A stretch of DNA of 64,000 nt from Marinobacter panjinensis (GCF_005298175.1 NZ_SZYH01000002.1:1-64000); one strand, 5' to 3'. Numbered from the stretch's first letter, positions 31,274-41,775 are shown. Notes: generated by a model not told the origin, from the sequence alone. Translations and numbers: made by a program.

Positions 31274-32431
31274 ATGTTTGAACTCGTCGATAATGTCCAG
31301 CAGAACGCTGTCATTAAAGTAGTGGGAGTTGGCGGTGGTGGCGGCAATGCCGTTCGCCACATGCTCAACAGTGATATCGAAGGTGTGGAGTTCATCTGCG
31401 CCAATACCGACGCCCAGGCCCTGACGGACCTGGACGCACGTCAGATCATCCAGCTTGGTGGCAACATCACCAAGGGCCTGGGTGCCGGAGCAAATCCGGA
31501 AGTGGGGCGGCAGTCAGCCCTGGAAGACCGCGATCGCATCGCAGAGGCACTGAAAGGTGCTGATATGGTGTTCATTACCGCCGGCATGGGCGGCGGAACC
31601 GGTACCGGTGCTGCGCCCGTGGTAGCCGAAGTGGCCCGAGAACTGGGCATCCTGACCGTGGCGGTGGTCACCAAGCCGTTCATGTTTGAAGGCGGCAAGC
31701 GCATGAGCGTGGCTGACGCCGGCCTCAAGGAACTGGAAGAAACCGTTGACTCGCTGATCACCATCCCCAACGAAAAGTTGCTGGCGGTGATGGGCAAGAA
31801 AACCAGCCTGCTGGACGCGTTCGCCTCGGCCAACGACGTGCTGCTGGGAGCGGTTCAGGGTATTGCGGACCTGATTACCCGCAACGGAATGATCAATGTG
31901 GACTTTGCCGACGTAAAGACTGTTATGTCGGAAATGGGCAATGCAATGATGGGTACCGCGCGTGCTACCGGCGAGAACCGGGCCCGCGAAGCCGCCGAAG
32001 CGGCAATACGCAGCCCGCTGCTGGAAGATATCAACCTGCAGGGCGCCAAGGGTATCCTGGTCAACATCACCGCAGGTATGGACCTCAACCTGGGCGAGTT
32101 TTCCGAGGTTGGCGATATTGTTCGTGAATTCGCATCGGATTCCGCCACCGTTGTGGTGGGTACGGTGATCGATCCGGACATGACCGACGAACTCAAGGTA
32201 ACGGTGGTCGCAACCGGCCTGGGTGGGGATCGCGAAAAGCCTACCAAGGTAGTGGATAACACCCGCAGCCTTGATGGTACAACGGATTACAATCAGCTTG
32301 ATCGTCCCGCCGTGTTGCGCCGCAGGGCAGTCGCCCATGGCAACGTCGCGATTGATCACAGCAAGGACAGCGAAGAGCAGGGGGTCGATTATCTCGATAT
32401 TCCCGCATTCCTTCGTCGCCAGGCTGACTGA
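31274..32431 (+). CDS. ftsZ: Cell division GTPase FtsZ
   Basis: 385 residues. Tubulin-like core with VVGVGGGGGNAVRHM, the signature GGGTGTGAAPVVAE, the T7-loop region NVDFADVKTVM and a variable linker before the C-terminal peptide DYLDIPAFLRRQAD that binds FtsA and ZipA. AAGGAGTAGGGG precedes the ATG, a strong ribosome binding site that would raise FtsZ output relative to FtsA. It closes the dcw cluster. Confidence 0.99.
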   Translation: MFELVDNVQQNAVIKVVGVGGGGGNAVRHMLNSDIEGVEFICANTDAQALTDLDARQIIQLGGNITKGLGAGANPEVGRQSALEDRDRIAEALKGADMVFITAGMGGGTGTGAAPVVAEVARELGILTVAVVTKPFMFEGGKRMSVADAGLKELEETVDSLITIPNEKLLAVMGKKTSLLDAFASANDVLLGAVQGIADLITRNGMINVDFADVKTVMSEMGNAMMGTARATGENRAREAAEAAIRSPLLEDINLQGAKGILVNITAGMDLNLGEFSEVGDIVREFASDSATVVVGTVIDPDMTDELKVTVVATGLGGDREKPTKVVDNTRSLDGTTDYNQLDRPAVLRRRAVAHGNVAIDHSKDSEEQGVDYLDIPAFLRRQAD

Positions 32432-32522
32432 TAACCTGTTGCAGTTGCGTTCAGAAGTGGAACCATTTTCGCTGAATGGCGTGTGCTGTTTACCACTCCG
32501 GTCGTGGGCCGGTGGGCCAGTC

Positions 32523-32591
32523 CAGTAGTTACAGTAGTTACAAAGAGCTACGATTGGTTAAATGGTATTCAGTTTTACTTTCTGGTATTCT
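32523..32591 (+). promoter_or_regulatory. lpxC upstream region with short repeats and candidate promoter
   Basis: CAGTAGTTA is tandemly repeated (32523-32531, 32532-32540). TGGTATTC occurs at 32563 and again at 32583; the second copy gives an extended -10 form TGGTATTCT (TATTCT 32586-32591). The -35 is weak. This is the likely promoter zone for lpxC, apart from read-through from ftsZ. Confidence 0.3.
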
Positions 32592-32646
32592 CCGGGCAGA
32601 TTTTTGCCCAGACTATATCGCATTTATGTGACGGAAATATGTACCG

Positions 32647-33561
32647 ATGATCAGACAACGGACACTCAAAAACACCATCCGCGCCACCGGTGTTGGCCTT
32701 CACTCAGGTGAAAAGGTTTACCTGACCCTGAAGCCGGCACCCGTGGACTCGGGCATCGTATTCCGCCGCACCGATCTCGACCCTGTGGTCGACATTCGTG
32801 CCTCTGCGGAAAACGTGGGTGAGACCATGCTTTCCACGACACTGCTGAAAGACGGTGTCCGGGTTGCAACAGTAGAGCATTTGTTGTCAGCCATGGCTGG
32901 TCTCGGGATTGATAACTGCTTCGTCGAACTCAGTGCAGCGGAAGTGCCCATCATGGACGGTTCGGCCGGACCTTTTGTGTTTCTTCTGCAGTCTGCCGGC
33001 ATTGCCGAGCAGGACGCGGCCAAGCGTTTTATCCGCATCAAACGTGAAGTGACGGTTGAAGAAGGTGACAAGAAAGCGACCCTGCTGCCCTTCGAAGGCT
33101 TCAAGGTCAGCTTCGGCATCGACTTTGATCACCCTGTATTCAAGGGGCGCGCCCAGACCGCTACCGTTGACTTCTCCAGCACGTCTTTCGTGAAGGAAGT
33201 CAGCCGCGCACGGACTTTCGGGTTCATGCGTGACATCGAGAAGTTGCGGGCGATGAACCTGGCACTGGGCGGAAGCGTGGATAACGCCATCGTGGTTGAT
33301 GACTACAAGATCCTCAACGAAGACGGTCTGCGTTACGACGATGAATTCGTCAAGCACAAGCTGCTGGATGCCATTGGTGACCTCTACCAGTTGGGTAACA
33401 GCCTGATTGGCGAGTTCCGTGGTATAAAATCCGGCCATGACCTGAATAACAAGTTGCTACGCAAGCTCCGGGCTGAAGAGGATGCGTGGGAAGTGGTTAC
33501 CTTTGACGATGAGGCCGCTGCCCCGATTTCCTATATGAAACCTGTGCTGGCGGCGGGCTGA
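32647..33561 (+). CDS. lpxC: UDP-3-O-acyl-N-acetylglucosamine deacetylase
   Basis: 304 residues, the standard length. [20 protein letters not shown] at the start, the zinc-ligand histidine in [27 protein letters not shown], and the second zinc segment [15 protein letters not shown] (His, Asp). It performs the committed deacetylation of lipid A synthesis. Position after ftsZ is conserved in gammaproteobacteria. Confidence 0.98.
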   Translation: MIRQRTLKNTIRATGVGLHSGEKVYLTLKPAPVDSGIVFRRTDLDPVVDIRASAENVGETMLSTTLLKDGVRVATVEHLLSAMAGLGIDNCFVELSAAEVPIMDGSAGPFVFLLQSAGIAEQDAAKRFIRIKREVTVEEGDKKATLLPFEGFKVSFGIDFDHPVFKGRAQTATVDFSSTSFVKEVSRARTFGFMRDIEKLRAMNLALGGSVDNAIVVDDYKILNEDGLRYDDEFVKHKLLDAIGDLYQLGNSLIGEFRGIKSGHDLNNKLLRKLRAEEDAWEVVTFDDEAAAPISYMKPVLAAG

Positions 33562-33572
33562 GGCAGGACGCC

Positions 33573-34019
33573 TTAATCCCGGACGTGGCTTGCGAGTTTT
33601 TCGAGAACCTCGCGTAATTGTTTGTCCTTCGTGTGCCCGGCTTCCTCTTTGAGGAGCCGGGCATTTTCGTTACTCAGAGGTGTCATTTTCACCTTTGGTC
33701 GCTCGCTGAACCGGGGTGGGGCAACCTTCACCTTCAGCTTCCAGACAAAGCGGAACAGCTCCTGTTTGCGCAGTTCTTCCATGATCTCGTGTTGACGAAA
33801 ACGGATCTGGCTGGCGGTAGTGGCCGTTGCGGCGGAAAGTATCAGTTCACCCTCCTTGCAGCTGACAAAGCGGGTGCCTTTGGCAAGGCTCTCCGGCAAT
33901 GCTGCAATAACCAGCTGTTCGGCCCGGGCATGATGCTGGGCCTTTGCCATCAGCTCCCGCAAAGTTGAGGCTCTGGAGAAACTGTCCGGGGTCAATTCGA
34001 GGTCCGTTTTCTTTTTCAT
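33573..34019 (-). CDS. dciA: DciA-type replicative helicase loader (DUF721)
   Basis: 148 residues from ATG 34019 (GTG 34028 also in frame). The DUF721/DciA core lies in the first 100 residues: ALPESLAKGTRFVSCKEGELILSAATATTASQIRFRQHEIMEEL. A Lys/Pro-rich stretch and a helical tail follow. DciA loads DnaB in bacteria that lack the phage-derived DnaC. Position between lpxC and the M23-secA pair, on the opposite strand, matches Pseudomonas. Convergent to lpxC with an 11-base gap and no separate terminator seen. Confidence 0.88.
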   Translation of the reverse strand: MKKKTDLELTPDSFSRASTLRELMAKAQHHARAEQLVIAALPESLAKGTRFVSCKEGELILSAATATTASQIRFRQHEIMEELRKQELFRFVWKLKVKVAPPRFSERPKVKMTPLSNENARLLKEEAGHTKDKQLREVLEKLASHVRD

Positions 34020-34330
34020 GGCAATCACTAGTTCTCGACGACAACGGTAACGATTGGTTACACTTTTGAAAGGTTAATAGGCAGGGCCTGTATTACACTC
34101 GTTTTACATCGCTTAAAGCGTGTATGTCCACGGGTGACGGCCATCGTATCAATTATAGTCGTTGCAATGGATAGCACGTGCGTATTCAGACACGGTTTAT
34201 GCTGCCCAGGATTGAGTAGACGGAGAGGAGCTCCGCAATCTGGCATAGGATGCCCCGGCAGGCCCAGTCAGAACACTCAGGATGCAACACTACAGGATCA
34301 GGTTGCGTCCCCATGAAACCAGAAGACGAT
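34020..34330. other. Divergent intergenic region dciA / M23 peptidase
   Basis: No gene could be supported. A TATAGT (34154-34159) could serve as -10 for the rightward gene but lacks a good -35. A short palindrome CGCTTAAAGCG lies near 34110. GGAGAGGAG at 34222-34230 resembles a ribosome binding site but is 19 bases from the nearest ATG. Confidence 0.4.
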
Positions 34331-35266
34331 ATGAATATTATCCTTGTTGGCAAGCGCCATGGGAAATCCCGTGCGGTTTCGATAAACGCTCCGGTCGCAG
34401 CCGGCCTGGTCTTTATCGTAACCGCGCTGCTGGCCCTGGCAGGCTGGTCCGGTTATCAGGTGGCCCTTGGCCAGGTCGAGACGACCGAGCCCGCTGAGTC
34501 AGAGCTGGTGGCAGAGTGGCGCTCGAAATTGACTGAACAAAGAGGCGAGCTCGCGCAAATCGAGCAGAACGTACAGCAGCAGGTGGACGCTCTTACGCTT
34601 CGCCTGGGTGAAATGCAGGGTCGCCTGCTTCGTTTGGATGCGCTCGGGCAGCGTTTCGTGGAATCAGGCCTCGTGGCCAGTGACGAATTCGATTTTGATC
34701 AGCCGGCTGCAGTGGGCGGTCCCGAGGACGGTCTCGACGGTGACTCCTACACGGCCCCTGAACTCACCGGCATGATCGATCAGCTGGCACGGCGTATTGA
34801 AGACCGCGAGCAGCAACTGCGAATGCTGGACATGGTCACTTCCCGCCAGAAACTTGAGAAAGAGCTCTATGTGCAGGGCCGCCCAATCACCTGGGGCTGG
34901 TTGTCGTCCAAGTACGGCTATCGTTCGGATCCCTTTAACGGAAAACGTACCTGGCACGCCGGAGTGGATCTGGCAGGCAAGGACGGCAGCGATATCATCT
35001 CTGTTGCCGGCGGTGTGGTCACCTATGCCGATGAGCGCTACGGTTATGGCAATCTGGTGGAGGTTGACCACGGTGATGGCCTGGTGACCCGCTACGCTCA
35101 CGCCAAGACGATCAAGGTCAAGGTGGGGGACGTTGTCCAGAAGGGTGAGGTTCTGGCGCTGATGGGTAGCACCGGGCGCTCTACCGGCCCTCACGTGCAT
35201 TTTGAGGTCATCCGTAACGGCAAGTCCGAGAACCCGGAAACCTATATCAAGCGAGCCAGCCGCTAA
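34331..35266 (+). CDS. M23 family peptidoglycan metallopeptidase
   Basis: 311 residues from ATG 34331 (MNIILVGKRHGKSRAVSI); ATG 34313 and 34250 are in-frame alternatives. One membrane span (about 22-42) is followed by a coiled coil (about 60-105) and a C-terminal LytM domain with the zinc motifs HAGVDLAG (HxxxD) and HVHFEV (HxH). The catalytic residues are intact, so it may be an active DD- or LD-endopeptidase rather than an EnvC-type activator. It sits directly upstream of secA. Confidence 0.9.
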   Translation: MNIILVGKRHGKSRAVSINAPVAAGLVFIVTALLALAGWSGYQVALGQVETTEPAESELVAEWRSKLTEQRGELAQIEQNVQQQVDALTLRLGEMQGRLLRLDALGQRFVESGLVASDEFDFDQPAAVGGPEDGLDGDSYTAPELTGMIDQLARRIEDREQQLRMLDMVTSRQKLEKELYVQGRPITWGWLSSKYGYRSDPFNGKRTWHAGVDLAGKDGSDIISVAGGVVTYADERYGYGNLVEVDHGDGLVTRYAHAKTIKVKVGDVVQKGEVLALMGSTGRSTGPHVHFEVIRNGKSENPETYIKRASR

Positions 35267-35376
35267 GCGGCTTGCCAGGCGCCCAGAGTGGCGCCTGACT
35301 CCTTACTGTTGCTCCGGCCCGGCACCCTTTTTTCAATCTTTTCAGCGTTGTGACAGGCTTCTGTGAGGCCTGACTT

Positions 35377-35404
35377 TTGTACTGCCGCGAAATAAGGTTA
35401 GAAT
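35377..35404 (+). promoter_or_regulatory. Candidate secA promoter
   Basis: TTGTAC (35377-35382), 16-base spacer, TAGAAT (35399-35404), about 38 bases before secA. A stem-loop at 35276-35297 (CAGGCGCC/GGCGCCTG) lies between the M23 gene and this promoter but has no T run. No secM-like arrest peptide gene was seen. Confidence 0.5.
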
Positions 35405-35441
35405 GCCGGCTTCCTCCGTTTAATCAAAGAAGCAGTGGTCT

Positions 35442-38189
35442 ATGTTCACAAAGCTTGCAACCAAGATGTTCGGCAGTAAGAACGCCAGAGAAATCAAGCG
35501 AATGCGCAAAACTGTCTCGCGCATTAACGAACTTGAAGAGCAGTATGGCAATTTGTCCGACACCGAGTTGCAGGGAAAGACTGCAGAATTCCGCCGTCGC
35601 TATGACGAAGGCGAAAGTCTGGATGCGCTGCTTCCGGAAGCCTTTGCCACCACCCGGGAAGCCAGCCGGCGGGTAATGGGAATGCGCCATTACGACGTGC
35701 AGATGGTCGGCGGTATTACGCTGCACGAAGGCCGGATTTCCGAGATGAAAACCGGTGAGGGTAAAACCCTGGTGGCCACGCTGGCAGTTTACCTGAACGC
35801 ACTGACCGGAAAAGGCGCTCACCTGGTGACGGTGAACGATTACCTGGCCCGCCGGGACGCCGAGTGGATGGGCAAGCTCTATCGTTTTCTGGGCCTTCAG
35901 GTGGGCGTTGTCGCCGCCGGTCAGCCCCAGGAAGAGAAGCGTGCTGCCTATCAGGCCGACATTACCTACGGCACCAACAACGAGTTCGGTTTTGATTACC
36001 TGCGGGACAACATGGCGTTCAGCACTGAAGACAAGGTGCAGCGCGGATTGCACTTTGCCATTGTCGACGAAGTGGACTCCATTCTTATAGACGAGGCCCG
36101 TACGCCCCTGATCATCTCCGGTGCGGCCGAAGACAGCTCGAAACTCTACCAGGCCATCAATGAACTGGTGCCCAGGCTTGAACAGGGCGAAGTCAGTGAG
36201 GAAGAAGCCGAACCCAGCGGCGACTTCACCATCGATGAGAAGTCCCGTCAGGTAGAACTGACTGAAAGCGGTCACGAGCGAGTAGAGGAACTGTTGCTGG
36301 AGCGCGGCCTGTTGAAAGAAGGCGAGAGCCTTTATTCCGCCGCCAATCTCAGCCTGTTGCACCATATCCATTCAGCCCTCAGGGCGCACCACCTGTTCCA
36401 GAAAGATGTGGACTATATCGTTCAGGGTGACCAGGTGGTCATCGTGGATGAGCATACCGGCCGTACCATGCCTGGCCGCCGCTGGAGTGAAGGCCTGCAC
36501 CAGGCGATCGAGGCCAAGGAAGGTGTCCGTATCCAGGCGGAGAGTCAGACCCTGGCTTCCACCACCTTCCAGAACTATTTCCGTCTTTACGACAAGCTGG
36601 CCGGCATGACCGGTACTGCCGACACCGAAGCCTTCGAATTCCGCCAGATCTATGGCCTGGACGTGGTGGTTATTCCGCCCAACAAGCCGATTCAGCGGAT
36701 CGACTACAACGACCTGATCTACCTGACCCAGGATGAAAAGTTCCACGCCATCATTGACGAGATCAAGGACGTAACGACCGAAGGGCGACCGATCCTGGTG
36801 GGTACCGCTTCCATTGAGGCGTCCGAGCTGTTGTCCATGTTGCTCAAGAAGGCGCGGATTGATCACAAGATCCTGAACGCCAAGCAGCACGAAAGCGAAG
36901 CCCAGATCATCGCCCAGGCTGGCCGCCCCGGCGCTGTCACTATTGCCACCAACATGGCGGGCCGTGGTACCGACATCGTGCTGGGCGGTAACTGGGAATT
37001 CGAGGTCGCGGGTCTGGAGAACCCCACCGAAGAAGAAGTTGCCCGTATCAAGGCCGAGTGGACCGAGCGACACAACCAGGTGCTCGAGGCCGGAGGCCTG
37101 CACATCATTGGTACCGAGCGGCACGAGTCCCGTCGGATCGACAACCAGCTCCGTGGTCGTGCCGGTCGTCAGGGTGACCCTGGCTCGTCGCGTTTCTTCC
37201 TGTCCCTGGAAGACAACCTGATGCGGATCTTCGCCCCGGACCGGGTGAAGAGCCTGATGCAGGCCATGGGCATGAAGAAAGGCGAGGCCATCGAGCATCG
37301 CATGGTCACCAACGCCATCGAGAAGTCCCAGCGCAAGGTGGAAGGCCGCAACTTCGATATGCGCAAAACTCTGCTGGAATACGATGACGTTGCCAATGAC
37401 CAGCGTACGGTGATCTACGACCAGCGTAACGAGGTGATGTCCTCAGACGACATCTCTGACATGGTCAAGACCATCCGCGAGGACGTTGTCGACTCGTTGA
37501 TCAGCGAATTCATTCCGCCGCAAAGCATGCCTGAGCAATGGGATGTGCCCGGCCTTGAAAGCCAGTTGCAGTCGGAACTGGCCATTAGCCTGCCGGTTCA
37601 GAAGTGGTTGGATGAAGACAGCAAGCTGTTCGAGGAAAATCTCAGGCAGCGGATTCTGGACGAAATTGTCGCAGCCTATGAGGCCAAGGAAGAAATTGCC
37701 GGTTCCGAGCCCATGCGCAAGTTCGAGAAGCAGGTATTCCTGCAGGTGCTTGATACCCTGTGGAAGGAACACCTGTCGAACATGGATCATCTGCGCCGTG
37801 GTATCCATCTGCGAGGTTATGCCCAGAAGAATCCGAAGCAGGAATACAAGCGCGAGGCGTTCAACCTGTTTGAGAGCATGCTGGAAACCATGAAGCGCGA
37901 TGTGGTTAGGGTGCTTTCCCACGTTCGCGTGCAGAGCCGTGAAGAAATGGAAGAGGTGGAACGGCGCCGCAAGGAAGAGCTGGAGCGTGAGCTTGCCCAG
38001 GCCCGTCTGCGCCACGATGAGACCAGTGCCACTGGCCAGAAGCAGGATGACACTGCCGGTGCTTCCGGCGCTCAATCCCAGGGCACGCCGGAGACCTTTG
38101 TGCGACAGGACAGGAAAGTGGGGCGCAACGAGCCTTGTCCGTGTGGGTCTGGCAAGAAATACAAGCAGTGTTGCGGAAAGGTCAGCTGA
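35442..38189 (+). CDS. secA: Preprotein translocase ATPase SecA
   Basis: 915 residues, the usual length. Walker [14 protein letters not shown] (about 103-115), [19 protein letters not shown] (Walker B), the preprotein cross-linking domain, second nucleotide fold with [10 protein letters not shown] and [21 protein letters not shown] sequence, and the C-terminal zinc motif [13 protein letters not shown] that binds SecB and lipid. It drives export through SecYEG. A strong terminator follows. Confidence 0.99.
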   Translation: MFTKLATKMFGSKNAREIKRMRKTVSRINELEEQYGNLSDTELQGKTAEFRRRYDEGESLDALLPEAFATTREASRRVMGMRHYDVQMVGGITLHEGRISEMKTGEGKTLVATLAVYLNALTGKGAHLVTVNDYLARRDAEWMGKLYRFLGLQVGVVAAGQPQEEKRAAYQADITYGTNNEFGFDYLRDNMAFSTEDKVQRGLHFAIVDEVDSILIDEARTPLIISGAAEDSSKLYQAINELVPRLEQGEVSEEEAEPSGDFTIDEKSRQVELTESGHERVEELLLERGLLKEGESLYSAANLSLLHHIHSALRAHHLFQKDVDYIVQGDQVVIVDEHTGRTMPGRRWSEGLHQAIEAKEGVRIQAESQTLASTTFQNYFRLYDKLAGMTGTADTEAFEFRQIYGLDVVVIPPNKPIQRIDYNDLIYLTQDEKFHAIIDEIKDVTTEGRPILVGTASIEASELLSMLLKKARIDHKILNAKQHESEAQIIAQAGRPGAVTIATNMAGRGTDIVLGGNWEFEVAGLENPTEEEVARIKAEWTERHNQVLEAGGLHIIGTERHESRRIDNQLRGRAGRQGDPGSSRFFLSLEDNLMRIFAPDRVKSLMQAMGMKKGEAIEHRMVTNAIEKSQRKVEGRNFDMRKTLLEYDDVANDQRTVIYDQRNEVMSSDDISDMVKTIREDVVDSLISEFIPPQSMPEQWDVPGLESQLQSELAISLPVQKWLDEDSKLFEENLRQRILDEIVAAYEAKEEIAGSEPMRKFEKQVFLQVLDTLWKEHLSNMDHLRRGIHLRGYAQKNPKQEYKREAFNLFESMLETMKRDVVRVLSHVRVQSREEMEEVERRRKEELERELAQARLRHDETSATGQKQDDTAGASGAQSQGTPETFVRQDRKVGRNEPCPCGSGKKYKQCCGKVS

Positions 38190-38216
38190 TTCCCGGTACT
38201 GACCAGTAGCATAACG

Positions 38217-38252
38217 ACCCGCACCCTGACCCAGTCAGGCTGCGGGTTTTTC
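38217..38252 (+). terminator. Rho-independent terminator of secA
   Basis: ACCCGCA (38217-38223) and CCTGAC (38225-38230) pair with GTCAGG (38234-38239) and TGCGGGT (38241-38247); TTTTT follows. Confidence 0.9.
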
Positions 38253-38284
38253 GTTTGGTAGCTGTAGATAAAAGGAGAACGAAG

Positions 38285-39502
38285 ATGGCAGTTGGTCCAG
38301 GAACCTTGCCGACATTTTTCCCGGTTTCCGGCGTGAAGCTGGGCATCGGTAGCGCCGGCATCAAAAAACCGGGTAAAAAGGACCTGGTGGTCATTGAGCT
38401 GGCCCCGGGTAGCCGTGTGGCGGGTATCTTTACCCGAAACCAGTTTTGCGCGGCCCCGGTTCACATTACCCGCCGCCACCTTGCCAGCGATGCACCCCGT
38501 TACCTGCTGATCAACACCGGCAATGCCAACGCGGGTACGGGTGAGCAGGGCATGAAAGATGCCCAGGCCTGCTGCCAGGCGCTGGCAGATCATGCTGGCT
38601 TAGCTGCCGGGGCCATACTACCGTTCTCCACGGGTGTCATTGGTGAGCCGCTGCCGGTGGATAAAATTGTCAACGCCCTGCCGCAAGCGCTGAACGATGT
38701 TTCCGAATCCCACTGGGCCGAAGCTGCCTCCGGCATTATGACCACCGATACCCGTCCCAAGGGTGCAACCCGCCAGATTGAGCTGAACGGCCACAAGGTC
38801 TCAATTTCCGGTATCAGCAAAGGCGCAGGCATGATTCGCCCCAACATGGCCACCATGCTCGGGTTTATCGCTACCGACGCAAAGATTGCACCGGATGTGT
38901 TGTCGTCACTGGCTTCGGAACTGGGGGAAAAGTCCTTCAACCGCATTACCATCGATGGCGACACCTCCACCAACGACGCCTGTATGCTGATCGCCAGTGG
39001 CCAATACGGCGGTCCGGAGATCACCTCCGACAGTCCATGCCTGCCTGAACTCAGAGCAGCGCTGCAGGACGTGTTCCTGGAATTGGCTCACGCCATTGTC
39101 CGGGACGGAGAGGGTGCCACCAAGTTTGTCACCATCGAAGTCAGCCGGGCCAGTTCCGTTGAGGAGTCTCTGGACGTCGCCTACACCGTTGCCCACTCAC
39201 CCCTGGTCAAGACTGCCCTGTTCGCTTCCGATCCCAATTGGGGCCGGATCCTGGCGGCGGTGGGCCGTGCCGGGGTCGAGGGGCTGGACCTGAATGCCCT
39301 CGAAATCTGGCTGGGGGATGTCTGCCTGGTGCGCAATGGCGGCCGCGCCGAGGATTACAGTGAGTCCCGTGGGCAGGCGGTGATGAGTGGCGAGGAGATT
39401 ACCATTCACATTGATCTTAAGCGTGGCGAAATCATGGAGCGGGTGTGGACCTGCGACTTCTCCCACGACTATGTCACCATTAATGCCGAGTACCGCACCT
39501 GA
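38285..39502 (+). CDS. argJ: Bifunctional glutamate N-acetyltransferase / N-acetylglutamate synthase
   Basis: 405 residues from ATG 38285, with AAAGGAG upstream. The self-cleavage site KGAGMIRPNMATML gives the new N-terminal threonine nucleophile of the beta chain (about residue 190). RITIDGDTSTNDAC and the end ...DFSHDYVTINAEYRT are typical. It transfers acetyl groups from N-acetylornithine to glutamate in the cyclic arginine pathway. The MutT-ThiE fusion starts two bases after the stop. Confidence 0.96.
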   Translation: MAVGPGTLPTFFPVSGVKLGIGSAGIKKPGKKDLVVIELAPGSRVAGIFTRNQFCAAPVHITRRHLASDAPRYLLINTGNANAGTGEQGMKDAQACCQALADHAGLAAGAILPFSTGVIGEPLPVDKIVNALPQALNDVSESHWAEAASGIMTTDTRPKGATRQIELNGHKVSISGISKGAGMIRPNMATMLGFIATDAKIAPDVLSSLASELGEKSFNRITIDGDTSTNDACMLIASGQYGGPEITSDSPCLPELRAALQDVFLELAHAIVRDGEGATKFVTIEVSRASSVEESLDVAYTVAHSPLVKTALFASDPNWGRILAAVGRAGVEGLDLNALEIWLGDVCLVRNGGRAEDYSESRGQAVMSGEEITIHIDLKRGEIMERVWTCDFSHDYVTINAEYRT

Positions 39503-39504
39503 TC

Positions 39505-40464
39505 ATGGCAGCTGTTCCGGAAATACACGTTGCGGTGGGAGTCATTTTCCGCCAGGGCAAAGTACTGATCGCCCGCCGGCCTGAGCATGTCCACCAGGGC
39601 GGCCTTCTGGAGTTTCCGGGGGGCAAGGTGGAAGAGGGCGAGACGGTTCAACAGGCGCTGGTCAGGGAGATCCGGGAAGAAACCGGGTTGCGAATTGCCC
39701 CGGAATCCCTTGTGCCGGTCATAGAGGTTCGCCACGACTACGGTGACAAGCGGGTGTTTCTCGATGTCTGGCAAACGTCTTCAGCCGAGGGAGAGCCAGA
39801 GGGCCGCGAGGGCCAGGAAATACGCTGGCTTGATGTGCGCGAGCTGACGGATGTGGATTTCCCCGTTGCGAACCGGCCGATTATCCGCGCGCTGCGACTT
39901 CCCCGCCAATATGCCATTACCGGCACGGTAGAAAACGAAGATGCTTTTGTCAGGCGGCTACAGCAAAGCGCGGAATGTGGCGGACCGGAACTTACCCTGT
40001 TCAGGGCACCGGAGTTAAGCGTCGAGGCCTACACCCGGCTGGCGCACCGGGCACTGGAGGTCTGTCAGGCCACCGATGCCATGCTGATGCTGCACGGGTA
40101 TCCCTCCCTGATCGAACATCTCCCGCAGGCCCGGGGGGTGCATCTGCCCTGGCGTGAAGCCAGGCAGTTTGCGACCCGCCCCATCGCTGACAATTACCTG
40201 TTGGCGGTCTCCTGTCACAATGAAGGGGAAATTGCCCATGCGGTGCAGTTACAGGCGGATTTCATTACCCTTGGCCCGGTAAATCCCACCCCCTCCCATC
40301 CTGGCGCGCACGGTATGGGCTGGCGTCGTTTCCGGGCCTTGGTGGCGGCCTCGACGGTTCCGGTTTATGCGCTGGGCGGTCTGTCTTTGACCGATATTGA
40401 CGAAGCTCGCGGTGCTGGTGCCCAGGGTATTGCCGGTATCAGTTTCTGGTGGTCAGACGTCTGA
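39505..40464 (+). CDS. MutT Nudix hydrolase fused to a ThiE/TenI-like domain
   Basis: 319 residues. The first 130 are a MutT-type 8-oxo-dGTP diphosphatase with a complete Nudix box (GGKVEEGETVQQALVREIREETGL, about 38-61). Residues about 150-319 resemble thiamine-phosphate synthase/TenI: AVSCHNEGEIAHAVQLQADFITLGPV, then VPVYALGGLSLTDIDEARGAGAQGIAGIS. The fusion is known in several proteobacteria after argJ. The thiamine domain lacks clear pyrophosphate-binding residues and may not make thiamine phosphate. It is tightly coupled to argJ. Confidence 0.9.
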   Translation: MAAVPEIHVAVGVIFRQGKVLIARRPEHVHQGGLLEFPGGKVEEGETVQQALVREIREETGLRIAPESLVPVIEVRHDYGDKRVFLDVWQTSSAEGEPEGREGQEIRWLDVRELTDVDFPVANRPIIRALRLPRQYAITGTVENEDAFVRRLQQSAECGGPELTLFRAPELSVEAYTRLAHRALEVCQATDAMLMLHGYPSLIEHLPQARGVHLPWREARQFATRPIADNYLLAVSCHNEGEIAHAVQLQADFITLGPVNPTPSHPGAHGMGWRRFRALVAASTVPVYALGGLSLTDIDEARGAGAQGIAGISFWWSDV

Positions 40465-40494
40465 TAACGATCAGGCCGCACAGCCTGTGCCCTC

Positions 40495-40503
40495 TGGTAT
40501 GAT
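40495..40503 (+). promoter_or_regulatory. Candidate extended -10 for moaC
   Basis: TGGTATGAT (TGn plus TATGAT at 40498-40503), 41 bases upstream of the GTG start of moaC. Confidence 0.4.
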
Positions 40504-40544
40504 AGGCGAAACTAACACCCACCCGATGATCCCCTGGAGCGATT

Positions 40545-41033
40545 GTGAGCAAACTGACGCATCTTGATGAAAAAGGCGCCGCACGGATGGTAGACGTGAC
40601 GTCCAAGGCCGTCACCGAACGCGAGGCCAGAGCGGAAGCTCTGATCAGGATGGCGCCTGAAACCCTCGCAATGATCGTAGAAGGGCAGCACCCTAAGGGT
40701 GACGTGTTGGCGGTCGCACGGGTAGCGGGCATTATGGCGGCGAAGAAAACCCACGACCTGATTCCTTTATGCCACGCACTGAACCTGACGTCGGTGAAAG
40801 TTGAGCTGACGCCGGGTGAAGATGGTGCGTCGGTCCATATTGCCACGCTGTGCAAACTCGCGGGTCAGACGGGAGTCGAAATGGAGGCGCTGACGGCTGC
40901 CAGTGTGGCCGCACTGACGCTCTACGACATGTGCAAGGCGGTTGATCGCGGTATGGTGGTGGATAATGTCCGCCTGCTGGAGAAGAAGGGCGGTCGCAGC
41001 GGCCATTGGTCTGCTTCAGACTCCGGTTCGTAA
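40545..41033 (+). CDS. moaC: Cyclic pyranopterin monophosphate synthase
   Basis: 162 residues from GTG 40545 (CTGGAGCGATT upstream). Signatures are [37 protein letters not shown] and [26 protein letters not shown]. MoaC converts the MoaA product to cyclic pyranopterin monophosphate for molybdenum cofactor. It stands alone here, without moaA, D or E. Confidence 0.97.
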   Translation: MSKLTHLDEKGAARMVDVTSKAVTEREARAEALIRMAPETLAMIVEGQHPKGDVLAVARVAGIMAAKKTHDLIPLCHALNLTSVKVELTPGEDGASVHIATLCKLAGQTGVEMEALTAASVAALTLYDMCKAVDRGMVVDNVRLLEKKGGRSGHWSASDSGS

Positions 41034-41143
41034 GTGTTGTATACGTCAGCATGACCGGAGGAATGACCGTGCAGAGACTACGCCAGGAAGGTGGCCACGT
41101 GATAGAATGCGCGGCCCGATTGACTGAACCACGAGGAAGCACT

Positions 41144-41758
41144 GTGGCCGTTCGTTACATCCAGACATGCCGGTTGCCTACCCCTTTCGGCGTTTTCGAC
41201 ATGCACGGTTTTGAGGAGCCGGACACCGGGAAGGAACATGTGGCCCTTACGCTGGGTGATCTTGGCAGTCCCGAGCCGATGCTGGCACGGACACACTCCG
41301 AATGCCTGACCGGCGATGCGCTCTACAGCATGCGCTGTGATTGCGGCTATCAGCTTGAGGAAGCACTTCGCAGCATTGCCCGCGAAGGCCGTGGCATTCT
41401 GATGTACTTACGCCAGGAGGGCCGGGGTATCGGCCTGTTGAACAAGATTCGCGCCTATAATCTGCAGGATCAGGGGGCAGATACGGTTGAAGCCAACGAG
41501 CAACTCGGTTTTGCCGCTGATCTGCGGGATTACACGATGTGCCGGGACATGCTGGAGCATCTGGGCATCAGCAGCCTGAGGCTGATGACCAACAACCCCC
41601 GCAAAGTGGATGCGCTGACGGGCCTGGGTATTGAAATTGCGGAACGTGTGCCGCTGCACGTGGGGCGTAACCCCCACAATGAGCATTACCTGAACACCAA
41701 GCAGAGCAAACTCGGACACTGGTTCGAGACTCATCAGGACGACGATCCCACCGTCTGA
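41144..41758 (+). CDS. ribA: GTP cyclohydrolase II
   Basis: 204 residues from GTG 41144, chosen because GAGGAA lies eight bases upstream and the protein then begins like E. coli RibA ([22 protein letters not shown]); the frame is open back to 41006 within moaC. The zinc motif is [18 protein letters not shown] (C-x10-C-x-C), followed by [11 protein letters not shown] and [12 protein letters not shown]. It opens GTP for riboflavin synthesis. No riboswitch was found before it. Confidence 0.94.
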   Translation: MAVRYIQTCRLPTPFGVFDMHGFEEPDTGKEHVALTLGDLGSPEPMLARTHSECLTGDALYSMRCDCGYQLEEALRSIAREGRGILMYLRQEGRGIGLLNKIRAYNLQDQGADTVEANEQLGFAADLRDYTMCRDMLEHLGISSLRLMTNNPRKVDALTGLGIEIAERVPLHVGRNPHNEHYLNTKQSKLGHWFETHQDDDPTV

Positions 41759-41775
41759 TTCTTCCCGCTGCCCCC

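Noticed and set aside
35276..35297. Stem-loop before secA as a SecM-type or terminator control
   Set aside because: No arrest-peptide gene precedes secA and no T run follows the stem; it may be incidental.
41006..41143. N-terminal extension of ribA into the moaC end
   Set aside because: GTP cyclohydrolase II normally starts near [16 protein letters not shown] 41144 has a well-spaced GAGGAA and gives the family length.
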